A stretch of 64,000 nt of DNA from Raineyella sp034933565 (GCF_034933565.1 NZ_JAYFNG010000023.1:1-64000), one strand, 5' to 3'; shown: positions 25,940 to 36,499, numbered from the stretch's first letter. Numbers and translations are program-made. The notes: generated by a model from the letters alone, not told the origin.

Positions 25940-27520
25940 TTGTTCGACACCCTGCAGGACCGCCTGGCCGCGACCTTCAAGAACCTGCGCGGCAAAGGCC
26001 GGCTGACCGACGCCGACATCGACGCCACTGCCCGCGAGATCCGCATCGCGCTGCTCGAGGCCGACGTCAACCTCGCCGTGGTGAAGGAATTCGTCAATGC
26101 GGTCAAGGTCAAGGCCCGCAACGCCGAGGTCTCCCAGGCGCTGAACCCTTCCCAGCAGATCGTCAAGATCGTCAACGAGGAGCTCACCGAGATCCTCGGT
26201 GGGCAGACCCGGACCATCCGGTTCGCCAAGCAGCCGCCGACGGTGATCATGCTCGCCGGCCTCCAGGGCGCCGGCAAGACGACCCTGGCCGGCAAGCTGG
26301 CCACCTGGCTGAAGCGGGAGGGCCACACGCCGCTGCTGGTCGCCGCCGACCTGCAGCGCCCCAACGCGGTCAACCAGCTGCAGGTGGTCGGTGAGCGTGC
26401 CGGGGTGCACGTCTACGCCCCGCAGCCCGGCAACGGGGTGGGCGACCCGGTGCAGGTCGCGCGCGACTCCCTCGAGGAGGCCCGACGCAAGTTGTACGAC
26501 GTGGTCGTGGTCGACACCGCCGGCCGCCTCGGTATCGATGCCGAGATGATGCAGCAGGCCGCCGACATCCGTGCGGCGGTCCGGCCCGACGAGGTGCTCT
26601 TCGTCGTCGACGCGATGATCGGTCAGGACGCCGTCAACACGGCCAACGCCTTCCAGGAGGGTGTCGGTTTCGACGGGGTCGTGCTGACCAAGCTGGACGG
26701 TGACGCCCGTGGTGGCGCGGCGCTGTCGATCCGCAAGGTCACCGGCAAGCCGATCATGTTCGCCTCCAACGGCGAGAAGGTGGCGGACTTCGATGTCTTC
26801 CATCCCGACCGGATGGCCTCGCGCATCCTTGGGATGGGCGACGTCCTCACCCTGATCGAGCAGGCCGAGCGGACCTTCGACGCGGAGCAGTCCGCGAAGG
26901 CCGCCGCGAAGCTGGCCGGCTCGAAGGGTGGCAAGGAATTCGGCCTGCAGGACTTCCTCGACCAGATGAAGGCCGTCCGGAAGATGGGCCCGCTGTCCAA
27001 GGTCTTCGGGATGCTGCCCGGCATGGGGGATCTGAAGAGCCAGATCGAGAACATCGACGAGAAGGAGATCGACCGGGTCGAGGCGATCATCCTGTCGATG
27101 ACCCCGGCCGAGCGGTCCGACGTGAGCATCCTCAACGGTTCCCGCCGGGCCCGCATCGCCAAGGGCTGTGGGGTCACCGTCACCGAGGTCAACAACCTGG
27201 TCAACCGGTTCGTGGAGGCCCGCAAGATGATGGCCTCGATGGCCGGTGGCGCCATGGGCGGCATGCCGGGGATGCCCGGACTGCCGGGGGCGCCGAAGGC
27301 CGCCCGGCAGCAGGCGAGGAAGCAGAAGAAGAAGGGGAACAAGGTCTCCGGCAACCCCGCGAAGCGGGCCTCCGGCCCGACGGCCGAGCAGCCGGACCAG
27401 GCCGCGGCCTCGGCCTTCGGCGCCGGGGTCCCGGACGGTGCCGACCTGGAGCGGGCGATGAAGGACTTCCAGCTCTCGCCCGATCTGCAGAAGATGTTCG
27501 ACCAGCAGCACCGACCCTGA
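25940..27520 (+). CDS. ffh: Signal recognition particle protein Ffh
   Basis: Ffh binds signal peptides and 4.5S RNA and works with FtsY. NG domain: G1 GLQGAGKTT near residue 107, DTAGRLGID, TKLDGDARGGAALS; M domain from about 300, with SRRARIAKGCG (RNA binding) and a Met-rich end MMASMAGGAMGGMPGMPG. The TTG at 25940 gives the conserved start MFDTLQDRLAATFKNLRGKG with GAGGA 6-7 nt upstream; an in-frame GTG lies 18 bases earlier and is less likely. The C-terminal 60 residues after the M domain are low-complexity. Confidence 0.96.
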   Translation: MFDTLQDRLAATFKNLRGKGRLTDADIDATAREIRIALLEADVNLAVVKEFVNAVKVKARNAEVSQALNPSQQIVKIVNEELTEILGGQTRTIRFAKQPPTVIMLAGLQGAGKTTLAGKLATWLKREGHTPLLVAADLQRPNAVNQLQVVGERAGVHVYAPQPGNGVGDPVQVARDSLEEARRKLYDVVVVDTAGRLGIDAEMMQQAADIRAAVRPDEVLFVVDAMIGQDAVNTANAFQEGVGFDGVVLTKLDGDARGGAALSIRKVTGKPIMFASNGEKVADFDVFHPDRMASRILGMGDVLTLIEQAERTFDAEQSAKAAAKLAGSKGGKEFGLQDFLDQMKAVRKMGPLSKVFGMLPGMGDLKSQIENIDEKEIDRVEAIILSMTPAERSDVSILNGSRRARIAKGCGVTVTEVNNLVNRFVEARKMMASMAGGAMGGMPGMPGLPGAPKAARQQARKQKKKGNKVSGNPAKRASGPTAEQPDQAAASAFGAGVPDGADLERAMKDFQLSPDLQKMFDQQHRP

Positions 27521-27581
27521 CCCTCGAGCGGCTGACAGTGGCCGGTCGGTCCGCCAGACTGGGGGCGACCCAGGAGGTGCC

Positions 27582-28814
27582 ATGACCGACCCCGACACGG
27601 CCGTCGCCCGTACGTCCCCGGACCGCTCGCACGGACCGGGGGCGTTCGTCCACTCCCACGACGGTGGGATCCCGCACATCCACAGCCACCGGCACGGCCG
27701 GGTGCCGGCCGACGATCTGTCGGCACCCGCCCCCGATCTGCACCTGCACGGCGTGCTGCTGCCCGGAGACGAGCCGGTCGACCTGTGGATCAGCGAGGGA
27801 CGGTTCGTCGAGGGTCCCCTCTCGGGTGCGCGGACCGTCGCCCGCGACGTCTGGCTCCTCCCAGGGCTGGTCGACGCCCACTGCCATGTCGGGCTGGACG
27901 CCCACGGCGCGGTCGACCACGAGACCTCCGAACACCAGGCGCTGGCCGACCGGGAGGCCGGGACCCTGCTGATCCGCGACGCCGGGTCGCCGGCCGACAC
28001 GCACTGGATCGACGACCGCGAGGACCTGCCACGGATCATCCGCGCCGGCCGGCACATCGCCCGACCCAAGCGCTACATCCGCAACTATGCCCAGGAGGTC
28101 GACCCCGAGGACCTGGTGGCCGCGGTCGAGCAGCAGGTCGCCGCCGGCGACGGCTGGGTCAAGCTGGTCGGGGACTGGATCGACCGTGGCACCGGTGACC
28201 TCGCCCCGCTGTGGTCCCAGCAGGTGGCCGCCGAGGCGATCGATCGGGCGCACCGGCTCGGGGCCCGGGTCACCGCCCACTGCTTCGCCGAGCAGTCGGT
28301 CGCCGAGCTGGTGGAGAGCGGCATCGACGGCATCGAGCACGGCACCGGGATCACCGACGAGGTGGTCGACCTGATGGCCGAGAACCAGGTGGCACTGGTG
28401 CCGACCATGGTCAACCTCGAGACCTTCCCGGCCATCGCCGAGGCGGGGGAGGCGAAGTTCCCGGTGTACGCGGCGCACATGCGTGACCTGCACGCGCGAC
28501 GTTTCGAGACGATCGGCAAGGCCAAGGAGGCCGGCGTGCCGATCTACGCCGGGACCGACGCCGGCGGCAGCCTGCCGCACGGGCTGATCGGACAGGAGAT
28601 CGAGTTGCTGGCCAGGGTCGGTGGCCTCGAGTGGGCGCTGGGCGCAGCCTCCTGGCGGGGCCGGGCCTGGCTCGGGGTGCCGGGCGTGGAGCCGGGGGCC
28701 TCCGCCGACGTCGTGGTGTACGACACCGATCCGCGCCGGGACCCGGGAGCGGTGCGCCACCCCCGGCTGGTCGTCCTGCGCGGTCGGGTGTACCCCGGCG
28801 ACCGGGACGCCTGA
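27582..28814 (+). CDS. Amidohydrolase family protein
   Basis: A 410-residue TIM-barrel metal hydrolase of the amidohydrolase superfamily. Metal ligands: GLVDAHCHVGLDAHG (HxH), a lysine segment GWVKLVGDW (probable carboxylated Lys), TAHCFAEQ, GIEHGTGI and the Asp of YAGTDAGG. The first 55 residues carry a His-rich stretch HSHDGGIPHIHSHRHGR, unusual and possibly metal-binding. It resembles imidazolonepropionase-like and Xaa-Pro dipeptidase-type amidohydrolases; substrate unknown. AGGAGG precedes the ATG. Confidence 0.85.
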   Translation: MTDPDTAVARTSPDRSHGPGAFVHSHDGGIPHIHSHRHGRVPADDLSAPAPDLHLHGVLLPGDEPVDLWISEGRFVEGPLSGARTVARDVWLLPGLVDAHCHVGLDAHGAVDHETSEHQALADREAGTLLIRDAGSPADTHWIDDREDLPRIIRAGRHIARPKRYIRNYAQEVDPEDLVAAVEQQVAAGDGWVKLVGDWIDRGTGDLAPLWSQQVAAEAIDRAHRLGARVTAHCFAEQSVAELVESGIDGIEHGTGITDEVVDLMAENQVALVPTMVNLETFPAIAEAGEAKFPVYAAHMRDLHARRFETIGKAKEAGVPIYAGTDAGGSLPHGLIGQEIELLARVGGLEWALGAASWRGRAWLGVPGVEPGASADVVVYDTDPRRDPGAVRHPRLVVLRGRVYPGDRDA

Positions 28815-28856
28815 GCCGGGCCGGGCCGCGATTTCCCCGACCCCGACGATCCGTGG

Positions 28857-28862
28857 CACAAT
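28857..28862 (+). promoter_or_regulatory. -10 box of the rpsP operon
   Basis: CACAAT in the context TGGCACAATG, almost the same as TGGCAGAATG at the rplS promoter; leaves a leader of about 140 nt before the rpsP GTG. Confidence 0.5.
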
Positions 28863-29009
28863 GGCGCCTGCATCTGTGTGCTCGGACCCCTCTCATGCCG
28901 AGGCGCACGGATCCACCCGGGCCGCGGAGCCGGTGACCCCACGCCGATCCTCGTCCCATCCGACATCCCCGGGGCGTTCCGGGACATTCGTACAGGAGTA
29001 TCCACACAC

Positions 29010-29459
29010 GTGGCTGTCAAGATTCGACTGAAGCGGCTCGGCAAGATCCGCACCCCGCACTACCGCGTCGTCATCATGGACTCGCGTTCCAAGCGTGATG
29101 GTCGCGCCATCGAGGAGATCGGGCAGTACCACCCGAAGAACGACCCCTCGATCATCGAGATCGACTCCGAGCGCGCCCAGTACTGGCTCGGTGTGGGTGC
29201 CCAGCCGACCGAGGCCGTCGTGGCGCTGCTCAAGCGCACCGGTGACTGGCAGCAGTTCACCGGCGACACCTCCGTGCCGTCCGGCGTGACCCCGCAGGCC
29301 GAGCGCCCCGACAAGACCGCGATCTTCAACGCCCAGCTGGCCGACGCCAAGGGCGAGCCCCTGGTCGAGGCCTTCTCGGCGAAGAAGGCGGAGGCCAAGG
29401 AGGCCCCTGCGGCCGCCGGGACCTCCGAGGACGAGGCCGCCGACGAGGCCGAGGCCTGA
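29010..29459 (+). CDS. rpsP: 30S ribosomal protein S16
   Basis: S16 helps assemble the 5' domain of the 30S subunit. It reads AVKIRLKRLGKIRTPHYRVV after GTG 29010, which has ACAGGAG 8 nt upstream. The core ends near residue 85; a 65-residue Ala/Glu-rich tail follows, typical of actinobacteria. First gene of rpsP-khpA-rimM-trmD. Confidence 0.97.
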   Translation: MAVKIRLKRLGKIRTPHYRVVIMDSRSKRDGRAIEEIGQYHPKNDPSIIEIDSERAQYWLGVGAQPTEAVVALLKRTGDWQQFTGDTSVPSGVTPQAERPDKTAIFNAQLADAKGEPLVEAFSAKKAEAKEAPAAAGTSEDEAADEAEA

Positions 29460-29461
29460 TC

Positions 29462-29719
29462 GTGCTCGCCGAGGCCCTCGAACACCTGGTCCGGGGCATC
29501 GTGCCGCATCCCGACGACGTCCACGTCAAGGACAAGAACCTTCGTCGTGGACGCCTGCTCGAGGTGCACGTGCACCCCGATGACATCGGCAAGGTGATCG
29601 GGCGCCGTGGGCGTACCGCCACCGCGCTGCGTACCGTGATCGGTGCCCTGGCCGGACGGGAGTCCGTCCGGGTCGATTTCGCCGATATCGATCGGCCCCG
29701 GGGGAACGGCCGCCGCTGA
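29462..29719 (+). CDS. khpA: KH-domain RNA-binding protein KhpA
   Basis: An 85-residue single KH-domain protein (YlqC/KhpA type) with the RNA-binding loop IGKVIGRRGRTATALR. KhpA works with KhpB in regulating cell size and small RNAs in Gram-positive bacteria. GTG 29462 is 2 nt after the rpsP stop. A strong hairpin separates it from rimM. Confidence 0.93.
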   Translation: MLAEALEHLVRGIVPHPDDVHVKDKNLRRGRLLEVHVHPDDIGKVIGRRGRTATALRTVIGALAGRESVRVDFADIDRPRGNGRR

Positions 29720-29748
29720 CGGCGGTCGCGTCCCGGGACGACGACATC

Positions 29749-29780
29749 CGTGCCCCGCAGTCTGTCGGCTGCGGGGCACG
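29749..29780 (+). terminator. 12-bp hairpin between khpA and rimM
   Basis: Perfect 12-bp stem (29749-29760 with 29769-29780, 8-nt loop), 29 nt past khpA and 26 nt before the rimM start. No U-tract. Likely an intra-operon attenuator or RNA-processing site. Confidence 0.65.
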
Positions 29781-29806
29781 ACCATTCCCAGGCTCGAGAG
29801 GAACCC

Positions 29807-30352
29807 ATGAGCGACAGCACCACCGTCGTGGTCGGCAGGATCGGCAAACCCCACGGCATCCGCGGTGAGGTGACCGTCGAGTTGCGTACGGACGAACCCG
29901 AGCGCCGGTTCGCCGTGGGCGAACGACTGGTCGTGGAGGGCACCGGACGTACGCTGACCGTGACCGCCACCCACTGGCACCAGAGCCGACTGCTGGTGCT
30001 GTTCGAGGAACTGCCCGATCGGACCGCCGTCGAGGCCGCCCGTGGCTGGATGCTGACCGCCGAGGTCGACCAGGCGGAGCTGCCGGCGGAGAAGGACTCC
30101 TACTACGACCGGCAACTGATCGGCCTGACGGCGCTCACCGCAGCGGGCGAGCGGGCGGGCACGGTCGAGTTCGTTGTGCACCTGCCCGCCCAGGACCTGC
30201 TGGAGATCTCCACACCGGCGGGGACCAGACTGGTGCCGTTCGTCGCGGCGCTGGTCCCCGCGGTCGACCTGGCGGCCGGGACACTGACCCTGGCTGACGT
30301 GCCCGGGCTGCTCACCGACCTGGAGACCGAGGGCGATGGCGCCGATGCATGA
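29807..30352 (+). CDS. rimM: 16S rRNA processing protein RimM
   Basis: RimM assists maturation of the 30S head and binds S19. It shows VVVGRIGKPHGIRGEVTVELRT at the N-terminus and the PRC-barrel domain (YYDRQLIGLTALTAAGERAG) from about 100. ATG 29807 follows GAGAGGA at 6 nt; a longer frame from 29750 would pass through the hairpin. The end overlaps trmD by up to 17 bases. Confidence 0.96.
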   Translation: MSDSTTVVVGRIGKPHGIRGEVTVELRTDEPERRFAVGERLVVEGTGRTLTVTATHWHQSRLLVLFEELPDRTAVEAARGWMLTAEVDQAELPAEKDSYYDRQLIGLTALTAAGERAGTVEFVVHLPAQDLLEISTPAGTRLVPFVAALVPAVDLAAGTLTLADVPGLLTDLETEGDGADA

Positions 30353-31187
30353 GCCGCCGGTCCAGGCCGAACCGACCCAACGGATCGACGTCGTGTCGAT
30401 CTTCCCCGACTACTTCGCCCCGCTGCGGTTGTCCCTGGTCGGCAAGGCGGTGGCGTCCGGGCTGCTGGCGGTCGGCGTGCACGACCTGCGCGACTGGACC
30501 CACGACCGTCATCGCACCGTCGACGACACCCCGTACGGCGGGGGAGCGGGGATGGTGATGAAGCCGGAGCCGTGGGGCGAGGCGTTCGACGCGCTGGTGG
30601 CCCCGCAGGCGCCGCCGATCCTGGTCGTCCCCACCCCGTCCGGGGTGCCGTTCACCCAGGCGCTGGCCCAGGAGTGGTCCCGTGAGCCGCATCTGCTCTT
30701 CGCCTGCGGCCGCTACGAGGGCATCGATGCCCGGGTGACGGACTACGCCCGTACGCTCATGCCGGTGCGCGAGGTGAGCCTGGGCGACTACGTGCTGAAC
30801 GGTGGCGAGGTCGCCGTCCTGGCGATGATCGAGGCGGTCGTCCGGCTCATCCCCGGAGTGATCGGCAACCCCGACAGCCTGGTGGAGGAGTCGTACGCGG
30901 AGGGGCAGGACGGGCTGCTGGAGTACCCGGTCTACACCAAACCGTCGAGCTGGCGCGGACTCGAGGTGCCACCGGTGCTGCTGTCCGGCGACCACGGCCG
31001 GGTGGACGCCTGGCGCCGGGCGCAGTCCCTGGAACGCACCCGCCGGCGCCGCCCGGACCTGCTGCCCGGGGTCGGGGGGACCGACACCGTCGCAGGCAGC
31101 GGAGCCAGCGGGGAGACCGGTACGGTCGCCGGCACCGGCACCGGCACCGGCACCGGCACGGAGACCGGCACCGGCGCCCCGGCCTGA
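30336..31187 (+). CDS. trmD: tRNA (guanine37-N1)-methyltransferase
   Basis: TrmD methylates G37 next to the anticodon to prevent frameshifting. The trefoil-knot SPOUT fold is shown by IDVVSIFPDYF, YGGGAGMVMKPEP, CGRYEGIDARV and GDYVLNGGEVA. ATG 30336 overlaps rimM; an in-frame ATG at 30345 is an equal candidate. About 30 C-terminal residues are a Gly-Thr repeat (GTGTGTGTETGTG) from an ACCGGC-type hexamer array, not part of the enzyme core. Confidence 0.96.
   Translation: MAPMHEPPVQAEPTQRIDVVSIFPDYFAPLRLSLVGKAVASGLLAVGVHDLRDWTHDRHRTVDDTPYGGGAGMVMKPEPWGEAFDALVAPQAPPILVVPTPSGVPFTQALAQEWSREPHLLFACGRYEGIDARVTDYARTLMPVREVSLGDYVLNGGEVAVLAMIEAVVRLIPGVIGNPDSLVEESYAEGQDGLLEYPVYTKPSSWRGLEVPPVLLSGDHGRVDAWRRAQSLERTRRRRPDLLPGVGGTDTVAGSGASGETGTVAGTGTGTGTGTETGTGAPA
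31131..31178 (+). repeat. GGCACC hexanucleotide array at the trmD 3' end
   Basis: Four perfect GGCACC units (31131-31154) followed by GGCACG, GAGACC, GGCACC and GGCGCC. Because the unit is 6 bases, slippage changes the length of the Gly-Thr tail without a frameshift. Confidence 0.9.
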
Positions 31188-31224
31188 ACCTGCGGACACG
31201 AATCCCGCAGGGGTACTTTCGGCA

Positions 31225-31249
31225 GCGGTCCGTCCGACGGGACGGCCGC
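31225..31249 (+). terminator. Terminator after trmD
   Basis: A 10-bp stem with one bulged T and a GACG loop, 37 nt beyond the trmD stop and upstream of sdhC. Confidence 0.6.
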
Positions 31250-31335
31250 CGTCCGGCGCGCCCTGCCACGGCGGGTAGATCACCGACTCCATCACAGTTT
31301 TGGCCCTGCCTCGCACCGGGGTCAGTGGGGTGCTC

Positions 31336-31341
31336 TATGGT
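31336..31341 (+). promoter_or_regulatory. Leaderless -10 box of sdhC
   Basis: TATGGT, 7 nt before GTG 31349. This supports the GTG over the in-frame ATG 31337 that lies inside the box. Confidence 0.45.
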
Positions 31342-31348
31342 ATTGGCC

Positions 31349-32083
31349 GTGGCGACAGCAACTCTCACAACCAAGCAGCGAGCAGCGCGCTCCACTGTTG
31401 TGTGGAAGGCAGTGATGGCAATCACAGGCCTCCTCATGGTGGGCTTCCTGCTCTTTCACATGTACGGCAACCTGAAGCTCTTTGCGGGCCAGGAAGCCTA
31501 TGACACCTACGCGCATCACCTGCGCACCATGCTCGAGCCGATCCTGGCCAACCGTGGCTTCCTCTGGATCGTCCGTGTCGTGATGCTCGCCGGAGTCGTG
31601 CTGCACATCGTGTCCGCGATCGTGGTGACCCGGAAGTCCTGGGCCGCCGTCGGCGGCATCGGCAAGCGTTACGAGTCGGGCAAGAACAGCAGCGGCATGC
31701 AGCGCACGTACGCGTCGCGCACGATGCGCTGGGGCGGCGTCATCATCTTCCTCTTCGTCGTGGCGCACATCCTGCACTTCACTGCGACGAAGCTGCGGAC
31801 CGAGGCCATCATGCAGTCCTCCCCGTACGCTCGCGTCGTGGCCGGCTTCGAGCAGTGGTGGGTCTGGCTGTTCTACGTGATCGCCCTGACCGCCGTGCTG
31901 CTGCACCTGCGGCACGGGATCTGGAGCGCCTTCACCACCATCGGCCTGCACGTCGGCCCGTCGGCCCGTTACAACCTCAACGCGCTGGCCTGGATCGTTG
32001 CGGGTGTGCTGTGGGTCGGCTTCCTGGCCCCGGTCACGTGGATCCTGATCACCCAGCCGGCGATCCCGACCATGGGCGCCTGA
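31349..32083 (+). CDS. sdhC: Succinate dehydrogenase cytochrome b subunit
   Basis: The membrane anchor of a B-type succinate dehydrogenase/fumarate reductase, with five transmembrane segments and His residues suited to two b-hemes (LFHMYGN, VVLHIVSA, HILHF, LLHLRHGIW). It passes electrons from SdhB to or from the quinone pool. GTG 31349 is preferred because of the leaderless -10; GTG 31325 and ATG 31337 are alternatives. SdhA follows after 13 nt behind GAGGAG; there is no SdhD, as expected for this type. Confidence 0.92.
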   Translation: MATATLTTKQRAARSTVVWKAVMAITGLLMVGFLLFHMYGNLKLFAGQEAYDTYAHHLRTMLEPILANRGFLWIVRVVMLAGVVLHIVSAIVVTRKSWAAVGGIGKRYESGKNSSGMQRTYASRTMRWGGVIIFLFVVAHILHFTATKLRTEAIMQSSPYARVVAGFEQWWVWLFYVIALTAVLLHLRHGIWSAFTTIGLHVGPSARYNLNALAWIVAGVLWVGFLAPVTWILITQPAIPTMGA

Positions 32084-32096
32084 GGAGGACGACGCT

Positions 32097-34096
<2,000 letters not shown>

Positions 34097-34100
<4 letters not shown>

Positions 34101-34867
34101 ACGTCACGTTGCGCGTATGGCGCCAGAAGGATGCCCGTAGCAAGGGCAAGATGGTCGACTACAAGCTGCAGGACATCGACGAGCACATGTCGTTCCTGGA
34201 GATGCTCGATGTCCTCAACGAGCAGCTCACGGAGAACGGCGAGGAGCCGGTGGCCTTCGACTCCGACTGCCGCGAGGGCATCTGCGGCATGTGTGGTGTC
34301 GTGATCAACGGCATCCCGCACGGGCGTGGTCAGACCACCTACCAGACCACCACCTGCCAGCTCCACATGCGGGAGTTCAAGGACGGCGACGTCATCGACG
34401 TCGAGCCGTGGCGGGCCACGGCCTTCCCGGTGATCAAGGACCTGGTCGTCGACCGCACCGCGTTCGACCGCATCATCCAGGCCGGGGGCTACATCTCCGC
34501 CCCGACCGGCACCGCTCCGGAGGCCCACTCCACCCCGGTGCCGAAGGCCGATGCCGACCGTGCGTTCGACGCGGCCACCTGCATCGGCTGCGGTGCCTGT
34601 GTCGCCGCCTGCCCCAACGGCTCGGCGATGCTGTTCACCGCGGCCAAGATCACCCATCTGGGCTCCCTCCCGCAGGGTCAGCCGGAGCGTCGCTCCCGCG
34701 CGCTCGGGATGGTCGCCCAGCAGGACGCGGAGGGCTTCGGCAACTGCACCAACATCGGTGAGTGCAGCGCCGTCTGCCCGAAGGGCATCCCGCTGCAGTT
34801 CATCTCCCGTCTCAACCGCGACCTCTGGGGCGCGCTGTCGACGGTGGACGGCAAGCACCTGGGCTGA
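34097..34867 (+). CDS. sdhB: Succinate dehydrogenase iron-sulfur subunit
   Basis: Carries three clusters: [2Fe-2S] in CREGICGMCG with a further Cys downstream, then CIGCGACVAAC and CTNIGECSAVCPKGIP for the 4Fe-4S and 3Fe-4S sites. 256 aa. The GTG start overlaps the sdhA stop by 4 bases. Together with SdhC and SdhA it makes complex II; the operon is closed by the terminator at 34883-34922. Confidence 0.97.
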
Positions 34868-34882
34868 CCCCGGTCCGCCTGA

Positions 34883-34922
34883 CACCGGCCCTCGTCCCGC
34901 AGCCGCGGGGCGAGGGCCGGTG
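34883..34922 (+). terminator. sdhCAB terminator
   Basis: A 12-bp perfect outer stem (34883-34894 with 34911-34922) with an inner CCCGC/GCGGG stem, 15 nt after the sdhB stop. Confidence 0.85.
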
Positions 34923-34927
34923 GCGTC

Positions 34928-34933
34928 TAGGGT
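34928..34933 (+). promoter_or_regulatory. Leaderless -10 box of the amidase gene
   Basis: TAGGGT, 6 nt before ATG 34940. Confidence 0.6.
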
Positions 34934-34939
34934 GGGCAC

Positions 34940-35815
34940 ATGCGGATCGCTCTCGCCCAGGTGTCCTCCGGCCTGGACCCCGCGGCCAACCTCACCCTGG
35001 TGGGCGAGTGGACGGCCCGCGCCGCGGTCGCCGGTGCCGACCTGGTGGTGTTCCCCGAGGCGACGATGAAGGCCTTCGGGCATTCCCTCAGGGGAGTGGC
35101 CGAGGAGCTCGACGGCCCGTGGGCCCGGCAGGTGGCGGCGTATGCGGATCGCGCGGACATCGTCGTGATGGCGGGCATGTTCACCCCCGGTGAACCTGAG
35201 CCGAGCGGACCCGAAGGGCCGAGCCGCAACGCGGGCCGGGCGCGGGTCCGCAACACACTGCTGGTCACCGGCCGGGGCATCCACGACGGCTACGACAAGG
35301 TGCACCTGTTCGACGCCTTCGGCTTCCGGGAGTCCCGGACGGTCGCCCCCGGCGAGGCGCCCTGCCTGGTCAGCGTCCCGTCCCGGGACGGTGGGGGAGC
35401 CCTGGTCGGGCTGTCGATCTGCTACGACGTCCGGTTCCCCGCCCTCTACACCGCCCTCGCCGCCGCCGGGGCGACGGTGCACGTGGTGCCGGCCTCCTGG
35501 CAGGACGGTCCCGGCAAGCTGGAGCAGTGGCGGCTTGCCTGCCGTGCCCGGGCCCTCGACACCACGAGCTGGGTGCTCGCCTGCGGCCAGGCGGTGCCGG
35601 CCGGTGCGACGCCGGGGGTCTCCACCGGCGCCCCGACCGGGGTCGGCCATTCGATGGTCGTCGATCCCAGCGGGGAGGTCATCGCCGAGCTCGGCGCCAC
35701 CGCCGACCTGCTGGTCGTCGAGATCGATCCCGACCGGGCGCTGCGCGCCCGTACCGAGCTGCCGGTCCTCGCCAATCGGGTCATCGACCTGCCCCGGGTG
35801 CGCCGCCTCGCCTGA
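34940..35815 (+). CDS. Carbon-nitrogen hydrolase (nitrilase superfamily)
   Basis: A 291-residue nitrilase-superfamily amidase with the catalytic triad Glu (VVFPEATM, about 40), Lys (YDKVHLFDAFGF, about 116) and Cys (SICYDVRFP, about 158). The DKVHLFD and CYDVRFP segments resemble deaminated-glutathione amidase (Nit1) and related omega-amidases. In a mycothiol organism the true substrate may differ. Leaderless start; single-gene unit between sdh and rplS. Confidence 0.85.
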   Translation: MRIALAQVSSGLDPAANLTLVGEWTARAAVAGADLVVFPEATMKAFGHSLRGVAEELDGPWARQVAAYADRADIVVMAGMFTPGEPEPSGPEGPSRNAGRARVRNTLLVTGRGIHDGYDKVHLFDAFGFRESRTVAPGEAPCLVSVPSRDGGGALVGLSICYDVRFPALYTALAAAGATVHVVPASWQDGPGKLEQWRLACRARALDTTSWVLACGQAVPAGATPGVSTGAPTGVGHSMVVDPSGEVIAELGATADLLVVEIDPDRALRARTELPVLANRVIDLPRVRRLA

Positions 35816-36003
35816 GACCTGCTGCGGCTGTCGTAGGACGAGCGGTCGGCCGGGTGCGTGGAGGGCCTGCTGTGAGTGGTTGGTCGGGTGCGAGTCGTTG
35901 GCCTGCGGCGAATGGTTGAGTCCTGGTTGATCGGGTGTGAGTGGCCCAGGGCCCGGTGAGCGACCGGCCCGGCGCCGGTGGCTCGTCCGGTGTGGGCCGG
36001 GAT

Positions 36004-36033
36004 TTGAGGGCTCTCACCGGTCTGTGGCAGAAT
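36004..36033 (+). promoter_or_regulatory. rplS promoter
   Basis: -35 TTGAGG (36004-36009), 18-nt spacer, -10 CAGAAT (36028-36033). Confidence 0.55.
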
Positions 36034-36072
36034 GCTCAGCTGTTGCCCGTACGTTCATGACTCCTGCCACAG
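36022..36072 (+). repeat. Inverted repeat at the rplS promoter/leader
   Basis: CTGTGGCAG (36022-36030) and CTGCCACAG (36064-36072) are exact reverse complements 33 nt apart. The first arm overlaps the -10 box, so it may be an operator rather than an RNA stem, unless transcription starts further upstream. Confidence 0.55.
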
Positions 36073-36148
36073 GGGGATCGCTCGTGACGTGGGGGTCGTC
36101 ATCCATCCTGACTGCAAGGTGGCCTGTGGCACCGGCGAGGACAACACC

Positions 36149-36499
36149 ATGAGCAAGCTGATTGCTGCGGTCGACGCCGCATCCCTCCGTGACGACATCC
36201 CGGACTTCCGTCCCGGCGACTCCGTCAAGGTCCACGTCAAGGTCGTCGAGGGCAACCGTTCCCGCGTCCAGGTCTTCGCCGGCGTCGTGATCGCCCGCGC
36301 CGGTGGCGGTCTCCAGGAGACCTTCACCGCCCGCAAGGTGAGCTTCGGGGTGGGCGTGGAGCGTACGTTCCCCGTGCACAGCCCGATCATCGAGAAGATC
36401 GAGGTCGACCGTCGCGGCGATGTCCGTCGCGCCAAGCTGTACTACCTGCGCGATCGTCGCGGCAAGGCCGCCAAGATCAAGGAGAAGCGCACCAACTGA
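36149..36499 (+). CDS. rplS: 50S ribosomal protein L19
   Basis: L19 lies at the 30S-50S interface. The 116-residue protein has DDIPDFRPGDSVKVHVKVVEG and GVGVERTFPVHSPIIEKIEV. ATG 36149 has GCGAGGA 6-7 nt upstream; an in-frame ATG at 36032 would lie in the promoter. It stands upstream of lepB as in many bacteria. Confidence 0.97.
   Translation: MSKLIAAVDAASLRDDIPDFRPGDSVKVHVKVVEGNRSRVQVFAGVVIARAGGGLQETFTARKVSFGVGVERTFPVHSPIIEKIEVDRRGDVRRAKLYYLRDRRGKAAKIKEKRTN

Larger units (their letters stand above)
35816..36148 (+). other. Intergenic region with the rplS promoter and leader
   Basis: No gene is visible in these 333 bases. The first 130 contain imperfect direct repeats of gtgagtgg-ttggtcgggtg type. 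A promoter (36004-36033) and an inverted repeat (36022-36072) lie in the second half, followed by about 75 nt to the ribosome site. Confidence 0.5.
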
